From NCBI GenBank assembly GCA_946495905.1, contig CAMMEP010000011.1, forward strand, positions 1 to 27,160: a stretch of 27,160 nt of DNA. Direction: 5' to 3'. The translations under genes were made by a program, and so were the position numbers. Source of the DNA: an uncultured Clostridium sp. (GTDB lineage: Bacteria > Bacillota > Clostridia > TANB77 > CAG-508). The notes beneath the pieces are model-generated. The model saw nothing but the letters and a program-made list of their open reading frames with translations. It did no database searches and was not told the DNA's origin. This document shows, piece by piece, positions 14,184 to 22,076 of the stretch; positions within the stretch are counted from its first letter, which is position 1; each line of letters opens with the position of its first letter.

Positions 14184-17100
14184 GTGATTTACTTGAAAGA
14201 GCATATTTTTTATAATTTAACCAAACCACAGGAATCCATTTGGTTTTCTGACCAATTTTCCAATGTTCCTGCCAATAATATTATGGGAACAATGTTCTTT
14301 AAAAAAGACATTGATATTGCCTTATTAAAAGAAGCGATTTCGTTAACCGTAAAAAATAACGAAGCTTTAAGAACAAAATTAGTAATGAAAAAAGAGGAGA
14401 CTATCCTTAAGCAATACTTTGATGATACCCTTGAATTTGATATTCCAGTAATCGATTTATCCTCCGATTCTATGGATAAGTTTAAACAACTTCAAAAAGA
14501 GTTTTCCGCTGAAAAATTTAATTTATTGGGTAATTATCTTTTTCACTTTTTAATAGTTATTTTGCCAAATGATGAAATTGCATTTATTGGTAAATTTCAT
14601 CATATTATAGCCGACGCTTGGTCCTTAGGCTTATTTATCGACAATGTCGCTGTTAATTATACCAAGCTAGCCAAAAAAGGCATTGACTATTCATTAGTTT
14701 CAGGAAACTACACCGATTTTATAAAACGTGAAAGTTCTTATTTAACATCAAATACCTATCTTGAAAATCAAAACTTTTGGGTTAACAAATTAAAGAATGT
14801 AGAACCTATTTCTTTAAAGACCAATTTAAAAAATTCTTATATTGCCAAAAGGAGTGTTTTCTCTATTGACAAGAACACTTCCGTTAAACTAGGCGACTTT
14901 TGCAAAACACAAAAGATATCCCCTTATACTCTATTTTTAGCAGCTTTACAAATTTATTTGTATCGTTTTACATCTCAAAGCGATTTTTCTTTGGCGTCCC
15001 CAATTTTAAATAGAACAGGAAAAGAGAAATCTGTTATGGGTATGTTTGTTAATATGATATCTTTTTATATGCATACAGAGCCTGATATGACGGTATTAGA
15101 ATTATTAAATACCCTTTCTAAAGAAGTATTTTCTTGTCTAAAAAATTCGAAATATCCATATATGGATTTATTAAACGACTTAAAAAAATTTGATTCATCG
15201 AATTCTTATAACATCGTATTTTCATTCCAAAATATGAGACCCAAAAACACGATTAAAAACTTAGTAAAATATAGAATTGAATGGGATTTTTCCGGCTATA
15301 GTTATGACCAATTAGCAATTAATGTTACTGATTTAAATAATGACGGAACCTATTCATTAGAATACGATTATTTAGTAGATTTATTTAGTGCGGAGGAAAT
15401 AAGCTATATGCATTCTAGAATTTTTACCATTTTGCAGAATATCATCCAAAATCCTAATGTAAAAATTTCAGATATTTCTATCTTAAGTAAAGAAGAAGAG
15501 CAAAAAGTACTAACCTACTCTGCTGGTAAAAAACTAGAATATGATAAATCAGAAACTATTGTAAAATTGTTTGAACAAGCGGTAGAAAATTATCCAAACC
15601 AAAAGGCTTTAGTACATAAGGATATTTCTTTAATCTATTCGGATTTATCCAATATGGTAAACGTCATTGCTAATTCTATTTCCTCGAAAGAAATATATAA
15701 TAGTAGAATTGCTGTAATGTGTAGAAAATCAATTTATATGGTAGCAGCTTTACTTGGTGTAATGAAAAGCGGAAATTGCTATATACCAATTGATCCCGAA
15801 TATCCAAATGATAGAATTGAATATATTATGGAAAATAGCGATTGTAAATTACTTATTACTACAACAGACTTAAAAGATAAATTTAGTAATAAACCAAATA
15901 TTATTTTAGATGACTTAGATTTTAATAGTAAAATTAATTTTGCGGATAAATCTTTACCAGATATGCTTGCTTATATGATTTACACCTCTGGTACAACTGG
16001 AAAACCTAAGGGTGTTAAAATAAAGCATAAAAATATTGTAAATACTCTTATTTGGAGAAAAAATTATTATCAATTTTCTCCAAAAGATGCTGTTATTCAA
16101 ATACCATCTTTTTCTTTTGATAGCTCCGTAGAGGATATTTTTACTCCATTAATATCTGGTTCTACGCTTGTAATGCCAACTTCTAGCAAGCTAGATATTA
16201 ATTCAATTAGTGAAGATATTCTAAATAATAAAATAACGCATTTTTTAGTTGTTCCTAGTTTATATAAAGTTTTATTAAATGAAAAAGCTGATTGTTTACA
16301 ATACTTAAACATTATTACTATTGCTGGCGAAAGTTTTCCTATGGCTTTAATTAAAGAGCATTTTCATAAATTACCACATGTAAGAATTGTAAATGAATAT
16401 GGTCCAACAGAAAACAGTGTATGTTCTACCTACTATGAAATGAAACATACAGATAATACTATTTATATTGGTAGAGCTATTGATAATTGCTATACCTATT
16501 GTTTAGATGCTAACTTAAATTTATTGCCTTTAGGTTCTGAAGGAGAATTATATGTGTCTGGTCCTGGAGTAGCAGAAGGATATTTTAAGAAAGAAGAACT
16601 AACAAAAGAACGTTTTATGCCAAACCCATTTGTTCCGGGATTGTCTATGTATAAAACAGGAGACATCGTAAAACTACATACCAATGGTTTATTAGAATTT
16701 ATCGGTAGAAAAGATAAACAAGTAAAACTTCATGGATTTCGAATTGAATTAAAGGAAATTGAAGAGGTTTTATTAGAAAATAAAGAAATAAAAGATGCAA
16801 CGGTAACCATAAAAAAAGTAAGTGAAAATAAGGACATGCTTATTGCCTATATTACTTCGAATGAAAATGTAAATTTAGAAAAAATTTATGCTCATTTACG
16901 AGATAAATTGCCATATTATATGGTTCCTACGATTATGAAAATGGATAAATTTCCATTAACACCAAATGGAAAGATTGATTTTAACAAATTACCAATTCCA
17001 AGTGTAGAGAAAAAGGTAAGTACTTCTCCTAAAAATGAGCTTGAAGCTAAATTTTTAAAAATATGTCAAGAAGTAATACATAATGATAACTTTGGTGTTG

Positions 17101-18452
17101 AAGACGACTTTTTTATAGATGGAACAGCAGATTCCTTAAATATTTTAAGCATCAGTTCCAAACTATTTTCACAAAATGTTAACGTAGATACGCAATATTT
17201 TTATAAATATCCTTCTATAAGGCAATTATGCGAATTTTTGTCTTCCAAAGAATATTTAAATAATACTACGAAAAAAGAATTTGTAGAACCTATTAAAAAT
17301 ACTATTCCTGAAAATCTAACAGAAAGCATGTTGAACTTTACTTATAAAAATGTACTTTTAACAGGTGTTACAGGATTTTTTGGTGTACATACCTTATATC
17401 AATTATTACACCATACCAAGTGTAATGTATATTGTTTAGTAAGAGAAAAACAAAATAAAACTTCTCTTGATAGGCTTATTAATAAATTAAATTACTATTT
17501 TGGAAGTGATTTTTATACTAAGTACCAAGATAGAATTATTGTAATAACTGGAGAATTATCCTATGATAATTTTGGATTATCTGCAAATGATTATGATAAA
17601 TTACAAAAAACAATAGATTGTATTATTAATACTGCTGCAATAACTAAGCATTACGGTTCTTCAAATGTTTTTTACAAAGAAAATATAAAAACCGTTCAAA
17701 ATTTAATCGCCTTTTGTAAAAATACAAATATAGTATTAAATCAAATATCAACAACTACAGTTAGTGGTAACTTTTTGGTATCCAATGATTTAAAATGTGA
17801 TTTTACAGAAAATGATTTTTATATTGGTCAAAATTATGAAGATAATATGTATGTTTATAGTAAATTTGAGGCAGAAAGATTGGTATTGGAAGAAGAAAAG
17901 AATGGTTTAAGAGCAAATATTTTCAGATTAGGTAATCTGATGGCAAGATATTCAGATGGTCAGTTCCAGAAAAATAAATTTGATAATGCATATTATTGTC
18001 GATTACTTGCCTTAGCAAAATTAGGATATCTTCCTAATAATTTAGCAGAGCAAATGTTGGAATTTACTCCTATTGATGATGCATCTCTTGCAGTTGTTCG
18101 TTTGCTTTCGATACCAGATTTGAATAATAAAATATTCCATGTATTTACTGATAAGCTTATTCCAATTCAGCTACTTTTAAGGATACTTTCTGATATGAAT
18201 GTTTCTTGTAAGTTTATTGATTATGATGCATTTATGCGTAAACTACATGAAAAAGAAAATGAAGGTTCACTTGCTTTAATCGTATCAGATATTGGTAAAA
18301 ACAACGAGATAAATTATGAATCAGGCATTCATGTGAAACATGAAATTACAAATAAATATCTTGAAAAAATTGGTTTTTCATGGCATACTATTGATGAAAA
18401 TTATTTAAAAAGATTTTTTGAGAAAGTAAATTTTTTAAAAGATATAAAATAA
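14184..18452 (+). CDS. Single-module non-ribosomal peptide synthetase, C-A-T-R
   Basis: A 1422-aa megasynthase. The condensation domain (about 1-440) has the active-site motif HHIIADAW with His139-His140 and Asp144. The adenylation domain (about 455-945) has TSGTTGKPKG (601-610), NEYGPTE (737-743) and the A10 lysine in NGKID (Lys930). The carrier domain (about 950-1030) has FFIDGTADSL with presumed phosphopantetheine Ser984; it is one residue longer than the usual FFxxGGxSL. The reductase domain (about 1050-1422) has the NAD(P)H motif TGVTGFFG (from Thr1060) and the catalytic pair Tyr1223-xxx-Lys1227. A C domain first, without an upstream module, suggests an acyl donor; the terminal R domain suggests release as an aldehyde or alcohol. 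No phosphopantetheinyl transferase or thioesterase lies nearby. The start is uncertain: GTG 14184, or TTG 14193 behind GGGTGA. Similar architectures are known from gut Clostridia. Confidence 0.93.
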   Translation: MIYLKEHIFYNLTKPQESIWFSDQFSNVPANNIMGTMFFKKDIDIALLKEAISLTVKNNEALRTKLVMKKEETILKQYFDDTLEFDIPVIDLSSDSMDKFKQLQKEFSAEKFNLLGNYLFHFLIVILPNDEIAFIGKFHHIIADAWSLGLFIDNVAVNYTKLAKKGIDYSLVSGNYTDFIKRESSYLTSNTYLENQNFWVNKLKNVEPISLKTNLKNSYIAKRSVFSIDKNTSVKLGDFCKTQKISPYTLFLAALQIYLYRFTSQSDFSLASPILNRTGKEKSVMGMFVNMISFYMHTEPDMTVLELLNTLSKEVFSCLKNSKYPYMDLLNDLKKFDSSNSYNIVFSFQNMRPKNTIKNLVKYRIEWDFSGYSYDQLAINVTDLNNDGTYSLEYDYLVDLFSAEEISYMHSRIFTILQNIIQNPNVKISDISILSKEEEQKVLTYSAGKKLEYDKSETIVKLFEQAVENYPNQKALVHKDISLIYSDLSNMVNVIANSISSKEIYNSRIAVMCRKSIYMVAALLGVMKSGNCYIPIDPEYPNDRIEYIMENSDCKLLITTTDLKDKFSNKPNIILDDLDFNSKINFADKSLPDMLAYMIYTSGTTGKPKGVKIKHKNIVNTLIWRKNYYQFSPKDAVIQIPSFSFDSSVEDIFTPLISGSTLVMPTSSKLDINSISEDILNNKITHFLVVPSLYKVLLNEKADCLQYLNIITIAGESFPMALIKEHFHKLPHVRIVNEYGPTENSVCSTYYEMKHTDNTIYIGRAIDNCYTYCLDANLNLLPLGSEGELYVSGPGVAEGYFKKEELTKERFMPNPFVPGLSMYKTGDIVKLHTNGLLEFIGRKDKQVKLHGFRIELKEIEEVLLENKEIKDATVTIKKVSENKDMLIAYITSNENVNLEKIYAHLRDKLPYYMVPTIMKMDKFPLTPNGKIDFNKLPIPSVEKKVSTSPKNELEAKFLKICQEVIHNDNFGVEDDFFIDGTADSLNILSISSKLFSQNVNVDTQYFYKYPSIRQLCEFLSSKEYLNNTTKKEFVEPIKNTIPENLTESMLNFTYKNVLLTGVTGFFGVHTLYQLLHHTKCNVYCLVREKQNKTSLDRLINKLNYYFGSDFYTKYQDRIIVITGELSYDNFGLSANDYDKLQKTIDCIINTAAITKHYGSSNVFYKENIKTVQNLIAFCKNTNIVLNQISTTTVSGNFLVSNDLKCDFTENDFYIGQNYEDNMYVYSKFEAERLVLEEEKNGLRANIFRLGNLMARYSDGQFQKNKFDNAYYCRLLALAKLGYLPNNLAEQMLEFTPIDDASLAVVRLLSIPDLNNKIFHVFTDKLIPIQLLLRILSDMNVSCKFIDYDAFMRKLHEKENEGSLALIVSDIGKNNEINYESGIHVKHEITNKYLEKIGFSWHTIDENYLKRFFEKVNFLKDIK

Positions 18453-18454
18453 AG

Positions 18455-18610
18455 ATTACTATTTAATGGTATTAATGTTAAATATGTCCTGCAACGGGAG
18501 TTCTATTTAGAAAATTTCGCTTCGTCCAGACGGAGCTCCCTGCTTCGCTCCATTTTCTAAATAGAACATCCCTGCGCGGACTTTAAGTGATTGTACCATT
18601 AAATAGTAAT
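18455..18610. repeat. Family 1 quasi-palindromic element, copy 2
   Basis: The outer arms 18455-18471 and 18594-18610 are a perfect 17-bp inverted repeat beginning 2 bases after the NRPS stop codon. Inside, ATATGTCCTG (18482-18491) faces CGCGGACTTT (18575-18584). A 20-bp stem with one bulge follows (18496-18515 with 18552-18572). The apex, about 18513-18551, carries AATTTCGCTTCGTCC and GGAGCTCCCTGCT and is near-identical to copy 1. Relative to the gene that ends beside it, its orientation is the same as that of copy 1. No promoter is evident in the element, so the kinase gene may depend on read-through from the NRPS promoter. Confidence 0.85.
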
Positions 18611-18640
18611 AAAAGCAGATTGAAAGGATTGTGAAAACAA

Positions 18641-20647
18641 ATGAATGAAAATGATAAACCTAAGAAAGTACATATTAGATTTCAAATTATACTTACTTAT
18701 GCAATTGCAATTGCAATTGCAGCTTTGTTATTTTATTTGATAATTCCCAATTTATTAAATTATGGACCGGATACTATTAATACAGAGTTTGATAAAGAAG
18801 TTTCAGGAGGTTTGTATTATTATCAGCAAGTCTTACTTGTTTCTGTTGCTTTAATTGCAGTAGTATCCCTTGTATTGTTTGTATCTTTGAGGGATTTGGA
18901 TAATTATCAAATTTATTTTTATAAATCTAAATTTGATAAAACATATGAAGCAACTTTATTTAAGATAAAAAAGCTATGCTTAAGTTTGCCAAATACTGTT
19001 TTAACTATTTTTATTATAGTTCCTTTGCTTTGTTCTTTTATTGTATTATTTATGCAGACTTCCTTTATTACCTCGTCTGACTTTAAATTAGTATTGGTTA
19101 TTTTTATCCTAGCTACTTTAACTATTTCTATAACCAATATTTATATAAGGAAATTATTATCTAAAATTTTAATTGACTTAGAAAATGTAGATACTTGTTC
19201 TTTAAAAGAGACCAGTATTAAAAGAAGATTATTGTATCAAATAGTACCAATCATGTCTGTTTGTGTAGTATTTACTTATTTAATGATTTCTTCCATTTAT
19301 GAAAGAAATAATGCTAATTTATTAGCAAATCATTATCGTACACAATTTAGTACACAGATAGATGAGAGTTCTCTTCATAATGCTCAGGATTTAATAAATG
19401 TATTATCTAATATTCAATTATATGCAGATGATCATTCTTTATTTGTTGCAGATTCTGACTTTAACTTTATTTATGAGACAAGTGAAACAAGTGAATTCTT
19501 CCAGAAATATGCTAGAGAACTTTCTGGACAAAATGATAATTTAATTTATGATTATTATGGAACTTCTGGTCAAGGAGTTTTATATCCTATTACAGTTAAT
19601 GGAGAACAATATTATGTTGGTGCACATTATTTAATTTATTCGCAAGAAACCGTTGCTTATATTGTTACTATTTTAGTAATATTAACATTTTTATGTTTCT
19701 TAATTGTGTATGCTTTTGCAAATGAGCTTTCTAGAAATGTGAAAACTGTTGTAGACTCACTTGAAAAAATTAGTAATGACCGAGAATTTGCTGGTAAAAA
19801 ATTATATGTAACCTCTGTGGATGAAATTGGTGAACTAATTATTGTATACAATAAAATACAGTCTTTAACCTTAAAACATCTAGAGCAGATTCATAATAAT
19901 CAAAATCTTCTTATGGAAAGAGAACGTTTAGCTTCGCTTGGGCAATTAATTGGTGGAATTGCTCATAACTTAAAAACACCTATCATGTCTATTTCTGGAG
20001 CTTCTGAAGGATTAAATGATTTAATTAAAGAATATGACGAATCCATCGGAGATCCTGAAGTTACCAATGAAGACCATCATGCCATTGCAAAAGATATGTC
20101 TGAATGGGTTTCTAAAATTAAATCTTATTCGGAATACATGTCAGATGTTATTACTGCAGTAAAAGGACAAGCAGTAACTCTATCCGAAAATGATAATATT
20201 TCTTTTGATATTGACGAATTAATAAAAAGAGTAAATATCTTAATGAAACATGAGTTAAAGAATGCTTTAGTAGATTTAAATGTTGAATTACATGTAGACA
20301 AAAATACAGCTATGCATGGAGATATCACAAGTTTAGTACAAGTAATTAATAATATGATTTCTAACAGTATTCAATCTTACAACGGAGAACCTAATAAGAC
20401 CATTGATTTAATCGTTGATAAAGAAGATAATAATTTAGTAATTTCTGTTAGAGATTATGGAAATGGATTGCCAAAATCCGTACAAGATAAATTATTTAAA
20501 GAAATGATAACAACAAAAGGAAAAAATGGAACAGGACTTGGTTTGTTTATGTCTTATTCGACCATAAGAGCACATTTTAATGGAAATATTACATTTGAAA
20601 CAGAAAAAGGAAAAGGTACTGTATTCCATATAGTATTACCATTATAA
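18641..20647 (+). CDS. Multi-pass membrane sensor histidine kinase
   Basis: A 668-aa kinase. Hydrophobic segments lie at about 14-36, 63-83, 119-139, 148-168, 199-219 and 337-359. The loop 220-336 is the likely extracytoplasmic sensor, with FVADSDFNFIYET as in a Cache/PAS-like fold. A HAMP-type region (about 357-410, containing DEIGEL) leads to the phosphoacceptor box AHNLKTPIMS with His442. The ATPase domain has its N box near Asn571/Asn575, G1 at DYGNG (605-609) and G2 at GTGLGL (630-635). After the H box comes a helical block with DMSEW and SEYMSDVITAVKGQA. The start has GAAAGGA. The probable partner is the HD-GYP response regulator 300 bases downstream. Its ligand is unknown; a role connected with the NRPS product is speculation based on position. 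Confidence 0.93.
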   Translation: MNENDKPKKVHIRFQIILTYAIAIAIAALLFYLIIPNLLNYGPDTINTEFDKEVSGGLYYYQQVLLVSVALIAVVSLVLFVSLRDLDNYQIYFYKSKFDKTYEATLFKIKKLCLSLPNTVLTIFIIVPLLCSFIVLFMQTSFITSSDFKLVLVIFILATLTISITNIYIRKLLSKILIDLENVDTCSLKETSIKRRLLYQIVPIMSVCVVFTYLMISSIYERNNANLLANHYRTQFSTQIDESSLHNAQDLINVLSNIQLYADDHSLFVADSDFNFIYETSETSEFFQKYARELSGQNDNLIYDYYGTSGQGVLYPITVNGEQYYVGAHYLIYSQETVAYIVTILVILTFLCFLIVYAFANELSRNVKTVVDSLEKISNDREFAGKKLYVTSVDEIGELIIVYNKIQSLTLKHLEQIHNNQNLLMERERLASLGQLIGGIAHNLKTPIMSISGASEGLNDLIKEYDESIGDPEVTNEDHHAIAKDMSEWVSKIKSYSEYMSDVITAVKGQAVTLSENDNISFDIDELIKRVNILMKHELKNALVDLNVELHVDKNTAMHGDITSLVQVINNMISNSIQSYNGEPNKTIDLIVDKEDNNLVISVRDYGNGLPKSVQDKLFKEMITTKGKNGTGLGLFMSYSTIRAHFNGNITFETEKGKGTVFHIVLPL

Positions 20648-20651
20648 AATT

Positions 20652-20854
20652 GTTACAATTCATGACTTGTTATAAAATGTTAGAGCAATGTATATTTTAA
20701 TTTTATATTTCCGGCCCCCAACATCGTACAAACTGTATAAACTTCACTTACGTTTCGTTTAACAGTTTGTAAACTTGTCGGTCCCCACCTTAAGCACTTC
20801 AATATAAAATTAAAATATACATTGCTCCAACAAAAGCAACAAATTGTATTGTAA
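20652..20854. repeat. Family 2 quasi-palindromic element, copy B
   Basis: It begins 4 bases after the kinase stop codon with GTTACAATT (20652-20660); the far end carries ATTGTAA (20848-20854). The arms 20683-20709 and 20801-20827 are perfectly complementary over 27 bp. CGGCCCCCAAC (20712-20722) and the block 20773-20798 (ending TTAAGCACT) match copy A exactly but in opposite orientation. The inner hairpin TACAAACTGT/ACAGTTTGTA is conserved. Its extension is TAAAC/GTTTA where copy A has TAAGC/GCTTT, a change on both sides that keeps the pairing. Together with the promoter it fills the 300-base gap between kinase and regulator. Confidence 0.85.
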
Positions 20855-20874
20855 AGTTTTACTACTTTTACACT

Positions 20875-20918
20875 TTTTGACAAAAAATCTTGATTTTTGT
20901 CAAAACTATTTATATAAT
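20875..20918 (+). promoter_or_regulatory. Promoter of the response-regulator gene with overlapping operator
   Basis: TTGATT (20890-20895), a 17-base spacer and TATAAT (20913-20918) form a near-consensus promoter. A perfect 12-bp inverted repeat, TTTTGACAAAAA (20875-20886) and TTTTTGTCAAAA (20894-20905) with a 7-base gap, is centred on the -35 element. This is a position where a dimeric repressor could act. Which protein would bind is unknown. Confidence 0.65.
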
Positions 20919-20947
20919 ATACTCAAATTAATAGAGAAGGTGATGTT

Positions 20948-22004
20948 ATGAGAAAGAATGAACATATAGCACAGTCAAATGGTTACAAAATTATAGCTGT
21001 TGACGATGAAGAAGGAATTGTAGATTCACTTTCTATATTCTTAAAAAGATCTGGTTACGAATTTACTGGTGTAACAAATCCTATGGAAGCAATTGAAAGA
21101 GTGAAAGATGAACATTTCGATTTAATGGTCCTTGACTTTATTATGGAACCAATCCATGGTGACCAAGTAGTAGAAGAAATTCGTAAATTTGATAAAGAAT
21201 TATATATTCTTTTGCTTACAGGACATAAAGACTTAGCGCCACCTCTTGAAACGATTCGTAGATTAGATATTCAAGGTTATTGTGAGAAAAGCGATAAATT
21301 TGATCAATTATTGCTTTTAATCGAATCTGGAATTAAATCTATTAAGCAAATGAATGAAATAAAAAGAATAAATCAAGAGTTATCTGATACTTACGAAAAG
21401 CTAGAAAAAGCTTATTTAGAAAGTATTCAAACACTAAGATATACCGTTGAAGCAAAAGACCCATATACAAGAGGTCATTCTGATAGAGTATCTGAATATT
21501 CTGTACTAATGGGTGAAAGATTAGGATTATCGGAAGAAGATATAAAAACACTAAGAGTTGGACGGTTTGTTCCATGATATTGGAAAAATTGGAATTCCTG
21601 ATAGTATTCTTTTAAAAGATTCTAAACTTACCGATGATGAATACTCTGAAATTAAAAATCATCCATCTATTGGTGCTCATATCCTATGCAATGCAGAAGT
21701 TTTTAAAGATATCATTCCAATAGTAAAGCACCACCACGAGCGATATGATGGAAGAGGCTATCCTGGTCAGTTAAAAGGTGAAGATATTCCATATTTAGCT
21801 AGAATTGCAGCAGTAGCAGACGCTTTTGATGCAATGACATCAAAAAGAACTTATCGTAATTCTTTGCCAATTGATGTAGTTCGTGAAGAAATTGAAAAGA
21901 ACTTAGGAACACAATTCGATCCAGAGATTGGTAGACTATTCTTAGACATTATAGATAATGATTATGGAAGAATTGAAGAAATACAGGAAAAATATCCTGC
22001 TTAG
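20948..22004 (+). pseudogene. REC/HD-GYP response regulator, frameshifted
   Basis: Read across one frameshift, this is a 351-aa cyclic-di-GMP phosphodiesterase-type response regulator. The receiver domain (about 15-125) has Asp19-Asp20, phosphoacceptor Asp63 (LDFIMEP), Thr91 and Lys114. A coiled linker (135-160) leads to the HD-GYP domain with RGHSDRVSEYS, HDIGKIGIPD, HHHERYDGRGYPGQL and DAFDAMTSKRTYR, all intact. At 21563 one extra C (GTTGGACGGTTTG) shifts the frame and gives an early TGA at 21575-21577; without it the text reads VGGLFHDIGKIG, the family consensus. The upstream fragment would keep the receiver and the first metal His but lose the HD pair. No slippery run is present. It may be a sequencing error or a true mutation. 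The ribosome binding site is GAAGGTGAT, and the probable partner is the upstream kinase. Confidence 0.88.
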
Positions 22005-22005
22005 T

Positions 22006-22076
22006 GAGCAATTGGGGACGGGCTTATTTTGCGCATACATGCGCAAAATAAGCCCGTCCCCAATTGCTCAATTTTT
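22006..22076. terminator. 30-bp perfect hairpin terminator made from a REP-like repeat
   Basis: The arms 22006-22035 and 22040-22069 are perfectly complementary over 30 bp around a 4-base TACA loop, and TTTTTT follows on the plus strand. The stem contains AATTGGGGACGGGC, the motif shared with the REP-like repeats at 4856, 10162 and 25717. It starts one base after the stop codon of the HD-GYP gene and ends at the stop codon of tex, filling the gap between the two convergent genes. Confidence 0.9.

Noticed and set aside
14180..14215. Short ATG frame of 11 codons overlapping the NRPS start, as a leader peptide
   Set aside because: It has no ribosome binding site and no attenuator-like structure; it is more likely chance overlap with the uncertain NRPS start.
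21557..21577. Programmed frameshift in the HD-GYP gene
   Set aside because: There is no slippery heptamer, no internal Shine-Dalgarno at suitable spacing and no obvious downstream stimulator; a mutation or sequencing error is simpler.
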